Shown piece by piece: positions 1-6,726 of a stretch of DNA of 18,755 bases. Within the stretch, counting starts at the first letter, position 1. Each line of letters starts with the position of its first letter. The position numbers and the translations under genes were made by a program. The notes below the pieces were generated by a model. That model saw nothing but the letters and a program-made list of their open reading frames with translations, searched no databases and had not been told where the DNA came from. This stretch comes from Chloroflexota bacterium (GTDB lineage Bacteria > Chloroflexota > Ktedonobacteria > Ktedonobacterales > Ktedonobacteraceae), in NCBI GenBank assembly GCA_005881495.1, contig VBHI01000326.1, positions 1 to 18,755 on the forward strand, in the 5' to 3' direction.

Positions 1-474
1 TGCAGCACGCTCCTCTGCATTTGCAGAGGTATCCAGAGATTGCAGGGTTTGGAGTTGACGCATCATCGCTGTATGCTTCGCTTCAAGGGCACTCATAACC
101 TGCTCATATTGAGCTTGAATAGCTTGAGCTTTTTCAAGCTGGTTGTTGAGCGGCGTAAGACTACTCTCCACTTCTTGAAGGCGCTGCTCGACTGTTACAG
201 CCAAATCTTCACGTGGAGGATTCAACTGCAGAAGTGCGTCTGCCTGAGTATTCAGGGTTGCCTCCTGTTGATGAAGCTGGCTTATCTGCCGATTGAGTCC
301 AGCGATGGCCCCAGCATTTTCTGCCTGTGCTTCACGTAAATCGGAAATGGCTTGTTCCAGGTCACGGATATGTTGCTGCATAACGGGAATGGATTGCGTA
401 TCAACCGCTGCATCGGCAATTTGATGGAGCCATGCCAAAGACAAAACTCGTGCTTTCTGACGAAGAGTTTCCAT
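1..474 (-). CDS. PspA/IM30-like coiled-coil protein (C-terminus beyond the window)
   Basis: Reading the minus strand from the ATG at 472-474 gives 158 codons with no stop before the window edge, so the gene is partial. The product is almost entirely alpha-helical and rich in Gln, Glu, Ala and Leu, with long heptad stretches (for example RDLEQAISDLREAQAENAG and VEQRLQEVESSLTPLNNQL). A central PPREDLA stretch recalls the GREDLA segment of PspA/IM30 (ESCRT-III-like) proteins, which polymerise on the inner face of the membrane and protect it under stress. The N-terminus (METLRQKARVL) is not the typical MGLFSR-type PspA start, so this is a divergent member. A GGAG motif lies 9 nt before the ATG. 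It sits 131 bp downstream of a TPM-domain membrane protein on the same strand, a pairing that fits an envelope-stress unit. Another coiled-coil family remains possible. Confidence 0.7.
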   Translation of the reverse strand, partial: METLRQKARVLSLAWLHQIADAAVDTQSIPVMQQHIRDLEQAISDLREAQAENAGAIAGLNRQISQLHQQEATLNTQADALLQLNPPREDLAVTVEQRLQEVESSLTPLNNQLEKAQAIQAQYEQVMSALEAKHTAMMRQLQTLQSLDTSANAEERAA

Positions 475-531
475 GAGTTACTTCTCCTTTTCATGTACAT
501 TTTTTGATCATTGCTTAGCAATCAGATGAGC

Positions 532-552
532 AACACCTCTATAGCAGGTGTT
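532..552. other. Hairpin between TPM and PspA-like genes
   Basis: AACACCT and AGGTGTT form a perfect 7-bp stem with a 7-nt loop in the 131-bp gap between the two minus-strand genes. No T-run follows on either strand, so it is not a typical intrinsic terminator. It may tune expression of the PspA-like gene relative to the upstream TPM gene. Confidence 0.35.
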
Positions 553-605
553 CGAAGACTAATGCCTGCCTATACCCCCTTTCAATGTGTCGAATGCGTC
601 GTCTG

Positions 606-1688
606 CTATCGACCTGACCACGTTGATTCTGAGGAGTAGCCTGGTCGGGAAATGGGCCGATACCCCTGGGGAAGACCTTGTGTTGTTAGCTGTTGAAAAT
701 CAATCTCCTCCTGTGGGTTTCTCTCCAGCCTTTGAACAGCAGTTTCAGCCGCATTCAGTAGGTACTGAGGTTCTTGCGCTTCGTTGTAAACCTCTTGATA
801 GTCACGTTGCATCTGCGCATAGTGCTCCAGCTGTAATGTCTTACTGTTAAGGTTTGTAGCAGGATTCCCCAGCAGGTTACCTAAGCGCTCCTGTACTCTA
901 CTTGCTTTCTCCTTTGCGGCTTCAAACAAACCACTTAATTGAGTTGCTGCGACTTCAGGAATAAGTGCCAGGAGAACTTCAATTCGGGGCGACAAATCTC
1001 CTATCTGCCTACTCAAAAGGCTGATGGCATTCACTGCCGCTTGCTTCGCAAGTATAGCACTCTCCCGAGCATTTGTTGCCACTGCCACTGCCTGTCGTCG
1101 TCGAACGAACACAACTGCCAGGACTCCTGCTGCACCTAAGGCAACCAGAACTGCTAGCGTCACCCAAATCCAGGTGTAGTCGGGGCTAAGCTTCTTCTGA
1201 ACCTGCTTGAGAAGGTCAATGGTGGCTTGGGCATAGTTGCCATTAGTAAATTCGGAGCGGATGCTGAGAGTCATCTGCTGGAAATCAGCAGCAGTCATCT
1301 TTGTGCTAAAATTACTCCCCAAATGGAGAAATGGCTCATTGCCTTTCGCCAAGATGAGAACCATGAAGTTTGGTCCTCCCCAGTTAGGGCATTTAGACTG
1401 TATATAGTAAAAGTAGTCCCTCAAACTGCTACCAGCAAGTTTATTTTGGCTTACAGTAACCACCCGCGTATCTGCCTGAAGGGAATCATTAATTGCCTTA
1501 GCCTGATTTACTATGTCTACGATCCGACTTCCAAACAATTGGGCATCGTCGGAGACAGTGTCGCCGCATGACCCTGATGGCATCACTTGTTGCGCATGCC
1601 CAGTCTGCGCTTGCAGGCCAATAAACGTAAGCGCTAACGTTACAAAAAGTACGACGAAAAGAGGTAAACGCTTGAGAATTGTCATCAT
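606..1688 (-). CDS. TPM-domain membrane protein with C-terminal helical tail
   Basis: The protein is 360 aa from the ATG at 1686-1688, which has a GGAG 5 nt upstream and begins directly with a signal peptide (MMTILKRLPLFVVLFVTLAL, cleavage likely after GHA near residue 32). Starting 29 codons further upstream would bury that signal, so I reject it. Residues about 46-168 look like a TPM domain (DDAQLFGSRIVDIV; later FMVLILAKGNEPFLHLG), the extracytoplasmic fold of the TLP18.3/Psb32/MOLO-1 group. A single membrane helix follows at about 173-196 (WIWVTLAVLVALGAAGVLAV), then positive charges (RRR) and a cytoplasmic helical region rich in Ala, Gln and Leu. In the families known, such proteins often stand next to PspA-like genes, as here. 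The cytoplasmic tail could contact the PspA-like protein; that is inference. Confidence 0.72.
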   Translation of the reverse strand: MMTILKRLPLFVVLFVTLALTFIGLQAQTGHAQQVMPSGSCGDTVSDDAQLFGSRIVDIVNQAKAINDSLQADTRVVTVSQNKLAGSSLRDYFYYIQSKCPNWGGPNFMVLILAKGNEPFLHLGSNFSTKMTAADFQQMTLSIRSEFTNGNYAQATIDLLKQVQKKLSPDYTWIWVTLAVLVALGAAGVLAVVFVRRRQAVAVATNARESAILAKQAAVNAISLLSRQIGDLSPRIEVLLALIPEVAATQLSGLFEAAKEKASRVQERLGNLLGNPATNLNSKTLQLEHYAQMQRDYQEVYNEAQEPQYLLNAAETAVQRLERNPQEEIDFQQLTTQGLPQGYRPISRPGYSSESTWSGR

Positions 1689-1970
1689 CTGTTCTCCTCT
1701 TAATCTTCCCCTATGCTGTTTCATAACATTCATTGTGAGAAAACTCTTCACGCCACAGGATAGCAATTTGGTCAAGCATCACCTATGGATGAAATTGTCG
1801 GCAAATTGGATTTTCCAGTTTGGACACATTGATATTATAACTCAGAAGGATGCTCGTTTCTGAATTCGCCAACAATATCATTAATCCGCACGAGTGTGAA
1901 CAAAAAATGCGCTCTTCAGCCAATGTGCTTTCCATGGATGACAGGTTACTATGACCTTTAGGTAGTTTCT

Positions 1971-1999
1971 TTGACCCTCTGTGCATCACTGTGTATGAT
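1971..1999 (+). promoter_or_regulatory. Sigma70-type promoter upstream of the VOC gene
   Basis: TTGACC (1971-1976) and TATGAT (1994-1999) are separated by exactly 17 bp, about 60 bp before the ATG at 2063. It lies in the 374-bp gap between the divergent TPM gene and this gene. I see no gene in the rest of that gap, and I could not pick a convincing promoter for the TPM gene. Confidence 0.7.
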
Positions 2000-2003
2000 A
2001 CAC
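1991..2003. promoter_or_regulatory. Palindrome overlapping the -10 (operator candidate)
   Basis: GTGTATGATACAC is a perfect 6+1+6 dyad that covers the -10 hexamer TATGAT. A regulator bound here would block RNA polymerase. No regulator gene lies next to it in the window, so the binding protein is unknown. Confidence 0.45.
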
Positions 2004-2062
2004 GTTAATATTGATGGATACCAGCGAGGTGTAGCATTTAGCAGGAGAGAAGAGAGCAAGCA

Positions 2063-3031
2063 ATGAGCGAGCAGCAAATACAGAAGGTCAAAGTAAAGCG
2101 ATTGGCACATGTGGGTTTGTGGTCAAGTGACGTAGCCGCCCAGGCGCGTTTCTATCGCCAGGTCCTGGGATTCGACCTGCGCAACACGATTGAAAATCCG
2201 ACTGACCAGGACATCGACCTGGAGAACGCGAACGTTTTTCTCTCTCTTGGCGAGGAACACCATTGCCTGGCACTGTTTAGCGATACGCGACCCAGCATCG
2301 GCAATGGACGCAGCCCTTTCCAGAGCACTCGGCTGCACCATCTGGCCTTCGAGCTTGATACTGACGCGGAACTCGCCGCACTGGCGGCCCGCCTCAACCA
2401 GTCGGGCATTGAACTCAGGCTGGCGGAACGAGATGGCGATCCCGAGTCGGGCGATACTCTCTGGTTCAGTGACCCCGATGGGAATCCCATTGAAATCTCG
2501 GTGAGGCTTGATGACTCCCTGGCAAACTCCTCTGTGTCAGTTGGCGGACGGCGGACGCGGCTCCGCCCTCAAGGGCTGCAACATATCGCGCTACAGACTC
2601 CTCACCTGGAGCAAATGGTGGACTTTTACACCGAGGCGCTGGGATTCGATATCTCGGACTGGTTGTTGCGCGAAAGCGCCTGGTTGCGCTGCAATAATGA
2701 CCACCACACGGTCACCCTTATCCAGGGAAAGATGGATGTCGATCACGTGGGGTACGGCATCTTCAATGGTCCAGAGCTTTTGACGTGGGCCGATCACCTG
2801 AGCCGTTATCAGACCCCTGTGCTATGGGGACCCGGTCGACATGGCGCCGGCCACGATCTCTTCTTGCGTATAGCAGACACTGAGGGCGCCCATATCGAGC
2901 TTTCCGCCGAACTCCAACAATATTACGACCGCGAAGTGACAACTCCGCCGCGTCTCTGGCATACCCGCCCTATGGCTCTCAACCTTTGGGGCAGCTTGCC
3001 TTCGTGGATACACGAAGAGGTAAGAGTATAA
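2063..3031 (+). CDS. VOC-superfamily protein, two-module extradiol (catechol 2,3-) dioxygenase type
   Basis: The protein is 322 aa with two glyoxalase/VOC modules (about residues 12-147 and 168-283), the usual length and plan of type I extradiol ring-cleavage dioxygenases. In the second, catalytic module the iron ligands are in place: His174 (LQHIALQT), His228 (VDHVGYGI) and Glu279 (AHIELSAE). The run HGAGHDLFLRIADTEGAHIE resembles the extradiol signature, although the usual Tyr and Pro of that signature are not present. Expected chemistry is Fe(II)-dependent cleavage of a catecholic ring; the substrate is unknown. It has its own promoter and is separated from the polyketide operon by an opposite-strand gene and a repeat element, so membership in that pathway is uncertain. 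The ribosome site is weak (AGGAG is 15 nt upstream; AGAGAG is closer). Confidence 0.8.
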   Translation: MSEQQIQKVKVKRLAHVGLWSSDVAAQARFYRQVLGFDLRNTIENPTDQDIDLENANVFLSLGEEHHCLALFSDTRPSIGNGRSPFQSTRLHHLAFELDTDAELAALAARLNQSGIELRLAERDGDPESGDTLWFSDPDGNPIEISVRLDDSLANSSVSVGGRRTRLRPQGLQHIALQTPHLEQMVDFYTEALGFDISDWLLRESAWLRCNNDHHTVTLIQGKMDVDHVGYGIFNGPELLTWADHLSRYQTPVLWGPGRHGAGHDLFLRIADTEGAHIELSAELQQYYDREVTTPPRLWHTRPMALNLWGSLPSWIHEEVRV

Positions 3032-3056
3032 AGAATTCTCAGGGCTATAGACGTTT

Positions 3057-3080
3057 GCTGCTTCACGGTCGTGAAGCGGC
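3057..3080. terminator. Hairpin in the convergent gap (weak terminator candidate)
   Basis: A 10-bp stem (one G-T pair) built on GCTTCAC/GTGAAGC with a GGTC loop lies 26 bp past the VOC stop, between convergent genes. Neither side has a T-run, so intrinsic termination is only a possibility. Confidence 0.3.
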
Positions 3081-3190
3081 GGTGGGAGCCGCGTCGTGGT
3101 TGGGTGCGCACACTGAAGAGCGACACCAGTTTGCCCGGGATCAAGGCACTGGCGCCTTTGGCCACTCCCCGCAGGAGGAGAGGTACGTGT

Positions 3191-3643
3191 TCAAGAAAAG
3201 AAGCTCCTCCAGCCCCTTCGTTTCTTTGTTTTGTCAAGTATTGTCATATCGAAGATAGCCCCATCAAGGATTGCCCCTCGTATATCTGCCAAACTGAGGT
3301 CGGCTACTTTGAGATTGGCGTCACTGAGATCGGCCTCTCTGAGATCGGCCTCTCTGAGGTTGGCAGCGTGGAGGTTGGCGGCGTGGAGGTTAGCCATTCT
3401 AAGGTCTGCGGCGCTGAGGTTAGCCATAGTGAGATTGGCCTCTTTCAAATTAGCTATTTTCAAGTTAGCGGCACTGAGGTCGGCCATGGTGAGGTTGGCT
3501 TTACTGAGATTGATATTCATGAGATCGACTCCACTGAGGGTGGCTCTGCTCAGATCAAGTAGTATCTCTGGATGCTCTTGTCTCCACTGATTCCAGTACA
3601 TTGCCCCTCTTTTAAGAAGGTACAAGTAGTCTTGCTGCGCCAT
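3191..3643 (-). CDS. Pentapeptide-repeat protein
   Basis: I choose the ATG at 3641-3643 (150 aa). It has AAGGAG 9 nt upstream, and a good promoter lies just above it, inside the longer open frame that starts at 3751. The N-terminus (LLKRGAMYWNQWRQEHPEI) is a short helical segment that often precedes such repeats. From about residue 29 to 130 the chain is A(D/N)LXX repeats (KANLTMADLSAANLKIANL; AADLRMANLHAANLHAANL), predicted to fold as a right-handed quadrilateral beta-helix. The tail is basic and aromatic (KTKKRRGWRSFF). No membrane segment or enzyme motif is visible. Some members (Qnr, MfpA, AlbG, McbG) shield DNA gyrase by mimicking DNA; many others have no known role. Lying next to an aromatic polyketide operon, a self-protection role is conceivable but unproven. 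Confidence 0.85.
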   Translation of the reverse strand: MAQQDYLYLLKRGAMYWNQWRQEHPEILLDLSRATLSGVDLMNINLSKANLTMADLSAANLKIANLKEANLTMANLSAADLRMANLHAANLHAANLREADLREADLSDANLKVADLSLADIRGAILDGAIFDMTILDKTKKRRGWRSFFS

Positions 3644-3679
3644 TTCATTCGTCTCCTTGCCTGTTAAAGCTTGGTTCTC

Positions 3680-3709
3680 ATTATAGAGGTGAAGGAACAA
3701 GCTTAGCAA
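3680..3709 (-). promoter_or_regulatory. Promoter of the pentapeptide-repeat gene
   Basis: On the minus strand TTGCTA (3704-3709) and a perfect TATAAT (3680-3685) are 18 bp apart. Transcription would start near 3673, leaving about 30 nt before the ATG at 3643. Its position inside the longer open frame argues against the upstream ATG at 3751. Confidence 0.65.
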
Positions 3710-3749
3710 GTCATTCTCACTTTTAGGTAAGTCATTCTCACTTTTAGGC
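3708..3749. repeat. 21-bp tandem duplication
   Basis: Two head-to-tail copies of AAGTCATTCTCACTTTTAGG plus one variable base (3708-3728 and 3729-3749, T versus C at the end). If translated in the longer frame they give PKSENDL twice. The second copy merges with the outer end of the neighbouring inverted-repeat element, so the duplication may mark an insertion or slippage event. Confidence 0.8.
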
Positions 3750-4045
3750 ATGGTTCAAATGAACTTGACAGTTCCTCACCAACAGAAAGACACAGCTTTG
3801 TCATGCTGAGCATATTCGCTCCGCTCAGTGTAAACTCCGCGAAGCATCTCAGTGCCGAACGCGATAGACCCTTCGCTTCGCTCAGGGTGACACGGTTTGA
3901 CTGTTCAAACGGTCAAGTGCAATTTGGATGAATTGTATTTGACCGTTTGAACGGTCATATTTAAATCTGCATCGGCTCAGCAAGCCACTTTGCGTTATTC
4001 AGTCTGTTAGGAACTGTTAAGTTCTTTTGAACCATGCCTTAAAAG
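3741..4045. mobile_element. MITE-like element bounded by imperfect inverted repeats
   Basis: Positions 3747-3776 and 4009-4038 are inverted copies of each other with 2 mismatches in 30 bp; the match continues outward with one indel to about 3741 and 4045. Between them are further palindromic pieces, including TCATGCTGAGC (near 3800) facing CGCTTCGCTCAGGGTGAC (near 3875), and a 19-bp inverted pair at 3898-3957. No open frame or transposase is present. The size (about 305 bp), inverted ends and nested palindromes fit a non-autonomous miniature transposable element or an interspersed palindromic repeat. I found no clean target-site duplication. It sits between the pentapeptide-repeat promoter and the polyketide operon promoter. 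Confidence 0.6.
3898..3957. repeat. Nested inverted repeat with operator-like dyads
   Basis: TGACTGTTCAAACGGTCAA (3898-3916) and TTGACCGTTTGAACGGTCA (3939-3957) are inverted copies with one mismatch around a 22-nt spacer that itself has CAATT/AATTG ends. The right arm is also a self-dyad, GACCGTT-TG-AACGGTC, the size and form of a TetR-type operator. It may be only the core of the mobile element, or a paired binding site. Confidence 0.6.
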
Positions 4046-4048
4046 CCC

Positions 4049-4078
4049 TTGATATACTATGAAACAATATGGTACAAT
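4049..4078 (+). promoter_or_regulatory. Promoter candidate for the polyketide operon
   Basis: TTGATA (4049-4054) and TACAAT (4073-4078) are separated by 18 bp. This is the best promoter before the first methyltransferase gene (ATG at 4400) and begins just outside the right end of the repeat element. It would give a leader of about 310-320 nt. Confidence 0.5.
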
Positions 4079-4084
4079 GTATTT

Positions 4085-4399
4085 TGTGAACTGCACGGTT
4101 GCATAAGCACGTGAACTTCTTGCATGGCCGCTTGAATAAAGAAGACGAAGAGGGGGTCTTCTTCATACACGTTGTGATAATGGACTTTACCTTTCAAATA
4201 GAGGCGGGGAGTGCCCATCATAGTCGTATGTACTAGTAGTCAGTCCATGTTGATATTACAGGAATGAGATGCTCATGGAGCGCCATGAGCCCTATCCCGT
4301 TATCAAAAACACGCTGGCCTGACCACCAGGTAAAGTTCGTGATTTGGACGTTCTCCATGCTCGTATATGGTAATGAATTGTCGAAAGGATTCGCCCATT
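4085..4399 (+). promoter_or_regulatory. Long 5' leader with two perfect hairpins
   Basis: This gap between the operon promoter and the methyltransferase start holds two perfect stems: AAGAAGAC/GTCTTCTT (4139-4146 with 4156-4163, 9-nt loop) and GCTCATGG/CCATGAGC (4271-4278 with 4283-4290, AGCG loop). Neither is followed by a T-run. I recognise no known riboswitch. A 54-codon minus-strand frame (4057-4221) overlaps the first hairpin. The leader may control the operon by RNA structure, or may just be spacer. Confidence 0.35.
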
Positions 4400-5446
4400 A
4401 TGGCATCGCAACTCCCACGTTCACAGCCTCCTCTTCCTTCAGCACTTGACCCCCGGCGTATTCTGGACCTGAATTATGCATTTACAAGTACGGCTATGCT
4501 GGTGGCAGCTGTGCGTCTGCACCTCTTCACCCATATGGCGCACAAGGTACTTACACCGGCAGCACTCGCTGCGCTTGCTCATACTGCTCCTGGTCCTACA
4601 GAACGCCTCTTAAAAGGACTGGAGGCCCTGGGACTTGTCGAAAGAGAAGATGATGCCTACCGATTGACTGCTCTCTCCGACCACTTTTTGGTAGAAGGAA
4701 AGCCAGAATATCTGGGAGGCGATACCCTGGCGATGCTCGACTATCTCCCAGCCTGGTTTGAACTTGCTCAAACGGTATGCGCGAGCCAACCTTACCGAGA
4801 TCTGGGCGATGCCCCTACAGCAGAGGCATTCTTTGCCCCGCGTGTACGCGATCTTTTTCCGCTCGTGCATCCCGTAGCGAAACGTACAGCAGCTATTGTA
4901 TTTTTGGGAGCACATGAGCGGCCTCTGCATGTGCTTGATGTGGGGGCAGGAAGTGCGCCCTGGAGTACTGCTTTTGCGCAACAGTATCCTTTTGCCCATG
5001 TTACTGCCGTTGATCTACCCAGAGTGGTAGAACAGGGGATGCAGCAGGTAGCTGAGCTAGCAATGAGCGATCGCTATACCTGGCTAGGGGCCGACATGGA
5101 GACAGTGGCCTATCCCACTCTCTTGTATGACCTTGTAATCTTGGCGCATGTATGTCGTTTCATTGGTGAAGAGCGTGCGAGAGCACTGCTCGGAAAGCTG
5201 ACAAAGAGTCTTCGTAGCGGTGGAACATTGATTCTCGCTGATGTCTTTTTCGCGGATGATCGCAGCGGGCCTCTAGCCGCTCTCACGCTCGATCTCTCCA
5301 TGCTCGTGAATACTGCTCAGGGGCATATATGGACATGTAGCGAAGTCTCCGCCTGGTTGAAAGACAGCGGACTCTCGGGCGTTCGCCGTCTGGATGGCGT
5401 GGGACCTTTTCCAGTTCTTGTCGCTCAAAAAGGAGAAGGCATATAA
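4400..5446 (+). CDS. SAM-dependent O-methyltransferase 1 (polyketide tailoring)
   Basis: The protein is 348 aa from the ATG at 4400 (AAAGGA about 10 nt upstream); a further upstream ATG at 4367 has no ribosome site. It has the two-part plan of acetylserotonin/polyketide O-methyltransferases: a winged-helix dimerisation region (about residues 20-100, with LTALSDHFLVEG) and a Rossmann fold with the SAM-binding glycine loop HVLDVGAGSAP (177-187) and a second acidic site, VTAVDLPR (201-208). Where classical members have HVLHDW with the catalytic His, this one reads HVCRFIGEE, placing Arg253 there. Methylation of a phenol or carboxylate of the aromatic product is expected, but the mechanism may be proximity-driven. 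It is paralogous to the methyltransferase at 9799, and its stop overlaps the KS start by 1 nt (TAATG). Confidence 0.85.
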   Translation: MASQLPRSQPPLPSALDPRRILDLNYAFTSTAMLVAAVRLHLFTHMAHKVLTPAALAALAHTAPGPTERLLKGLEALGLVEREDDAYRLTALSDHFLVEGKPEYLGGDTLAMLDYLPAWFELAQTVCASQPYRDLGDAPTAEAFFAPRVRDLFPLVHPVAKRTAAIVFLGAHERPLHVLDVGAGSAPWSTAFAQQYPFAHVTAVDLPRVVEQGMQQVAELAMSDRYTWLGADMETVAYPTLLYDLVILAHVCRFIGEERARALLGKLTKSLRSGGTLILADVFFADDRSGPLAALTLDLSMLVNTAQGHIWTCSEVSAWLKDSGLSGVRRLDGVGPFPVLVAQKGEGI

Positions 5447-6726
5447 TGCGCCGAGTTGTCATCACTGGTTTGGGTGTCATCTCTCCAATAGGTATTGGCA
5501 AGGAAGCATTCTGGAAGAATTTGCTCAATGGGGCTTCAGGGGCCACAACGTTGGATCGTGTGACGTGCTGTAGCCTGTTCGGTCAGCATGAGTTTGGTGC
5601 GCAGGTCGTCTGTGAAGTGGTGGATTTCCAGCCAGACGAGCAGAGCGTTCCCTCTGCGTACCGCTCTATGGATCGTTACATTCAGTTTGCTCTTGCGGCG
5701 ACACATCAAGCCGTTCATGACCTTTATTTAGATTTGAAGAGTATAAATTGCAAACGCGTGGGTGTGGCCCTCGCAACTGCTATTTGTGGTACACAAACAC
5801 TGGATCTGGAATTCACTAAAGCTACTGATCAGGGAAAAGAACCGCTTCGCGCCCAGGGCATCTCGCCCCACCTCTACGCAGCCGCTATGGGAAACTCAGC
5901 AGCGCTAGCCATCGCCTCTCGCTATGGGTTTCAAGGAGAATGCACCACGTTATCGACTGGTTGCATTGCCGGCATCGATGCTATCAGCTATGCCTATGAG
6001 TGTATTGCCTACGGAGATCATGATGTGATGATTACAGGAGCATCCGAGGCTCCGATCACGCCGATCACGATTGCTTCCTTTGATATCATCCATTGCCTCT
6101 CGCACCACACGGCTGACCCAACCACGGCATCGCGTCCATTTAGCCGTGGCCGTGATGGGTTTGTGCTCTCAGAAGGGTCTGGCATTGTTGTACTTGAGGA
6201 GCTGGAGCATGCGTTACAGCGAGGCGCACCTATTTACGCAGAGATCGCCGGTTGGGATGTGACCGAGCATGCTACCCACATGACCGATATGTCTCCTGAA
6301 GGCCGCGACCTTGCCCGCGCTATAGAGGGGACGTTGCAGAGTGCTCATCTCGCGCCATATGAGATAGATTTTGTCAATGCTCATGGAACATCAACACCAC
6401 AGAACGATTTTCGTGAGACACTGGCAATAAAAGCGTCGTTGGGTCAGCATGCCTATAGCATTCCCATTAATTCCACCAAGTCTATGGTAGGTCATGCCCT
6501 GGCGGCGGCAAGTGCTATGGAAGTGGTTGCGTGCGCCATGAGCTTACAGTCGCAGTCTATCCATCCAACGATCAATCTGGAAGACCCTGACCCTAAGTGT
6601 GATCTGGATTATGTTCCAAACCAGGGGCGTTCCCACGCTATGCGTTGGCTACTTACGACTGCAAGTGGCTTCTCAAGCCTGCATGCAGCGATGGTGATGG
6701 GTAGTTATTCGACAGAGAGGAAATAA
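5446..6726 (+). CDS. Type II PKS ketosynthase alpha (KS-alpha)
   Basis: The protein is 426 aa, typical for KS-alpha. It starts with the thiolase-fold N-terminus RRVVITGLGVISPIG. The nucleophile elbow is TLSTGCIAGIDAISYA with Cys173; the two catalytic histidines are His313 (NAHGTSTPQND) and His350 (KSMVGHALAAASA), so the Cys-His-His triad is intact. RPFSRGRDGFVLSEGSG and the C-terminal ASGFSSLHAAMVM are also family-typical, although the usual GFGG is replaced by GFSS. It condenses malonyl units on the ACP to build the poly-beta-ketone chain, working as a heterodimer with the chain length factor encoded next. The ATG overlaps the preceding stop (TAATG) with a strong AGGAG upstream, and its own stop overlaps the next start in the same way, which favours equimolar synthesis of the two subunits. 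Confidence 0.95.
   Translation: MRRVVITGLGVISPIGIGKEAFWKNLLNGASGATTLDRVTCCSLFGQHEFGAQVVCEVVDFQPDEQSVPSAYRSMDRYIQFALAATHQAVHDLYLDLKSINCKRVGVALATAICGTQTLDLEFTKATDQGKEPLRAQGISPHLYAAAMGNSAALAIASRYGFQGECTTLSTGCIAGIDAISYAYECIAYGDHDVMITGASEAPITPITIASFDIIHCLSHHTADPTTASRPFSRGRDGFVLSEGSGIVVLEELEHALQRGAPIYAEIAGWDVTEHATHMTDMSPEGRDLARAIEGTLQSAHLAPYEIDFVNAHGTSTPQNDFRETLAIKASLGQHAYSIPINSTKSMVGHALAAASAMEVVACAMSLQSQSIHPTINLEDPDPKCDLDYVPNQGRSHAMRWLLTTASGFSSLHAAMVMGSYSTERK

Noticed and set aside
1689..1775. 29-residue N-terminal extension of the TPM protein
   Set aside because: It would place charged residues before a clear signal peptide; the ATG at 1688 has GGAG at good spacing.
1783..1989. 68-codon minus-strand open frame in the TPM/VOC gap
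   Set aside because: No ribosome site or recognisable motif, and it covers the promoter of the VOC gene.
3071..3562. Plus-strand open frames with periodic EIG/EVG or LRSA repeats opposite the pentapeptide-repeat gene
   Set aside because: The periodicity is the antisense image of the pentapeptide codons; the minus strand reads A(D/N)LXX with a proper promoter and ribosome site.
3644..3751. 36-residue N-terminal extension of the pentapeptide-repeat protein containing PKSENDL twice
   Set aside because: A good promoter (TTGCTA-18-TATAAT) lies inside this stretch, the upstream ATG has no ribosome site, and the duplicated peptide simply translates a DNA tandem repeat.
3741..4045. CRISPR array
   Set aside because: The repeats are inverted and nested, not regularly spaced direct repeats, and no cas gene is present.
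4367..4399. Upstream ATG giving an 11-residue longer methyltransferase 1
   Set aside because: No ribosome site before it, and the family homology begins after the ATG at 4400, which has AAAGGA upstream.
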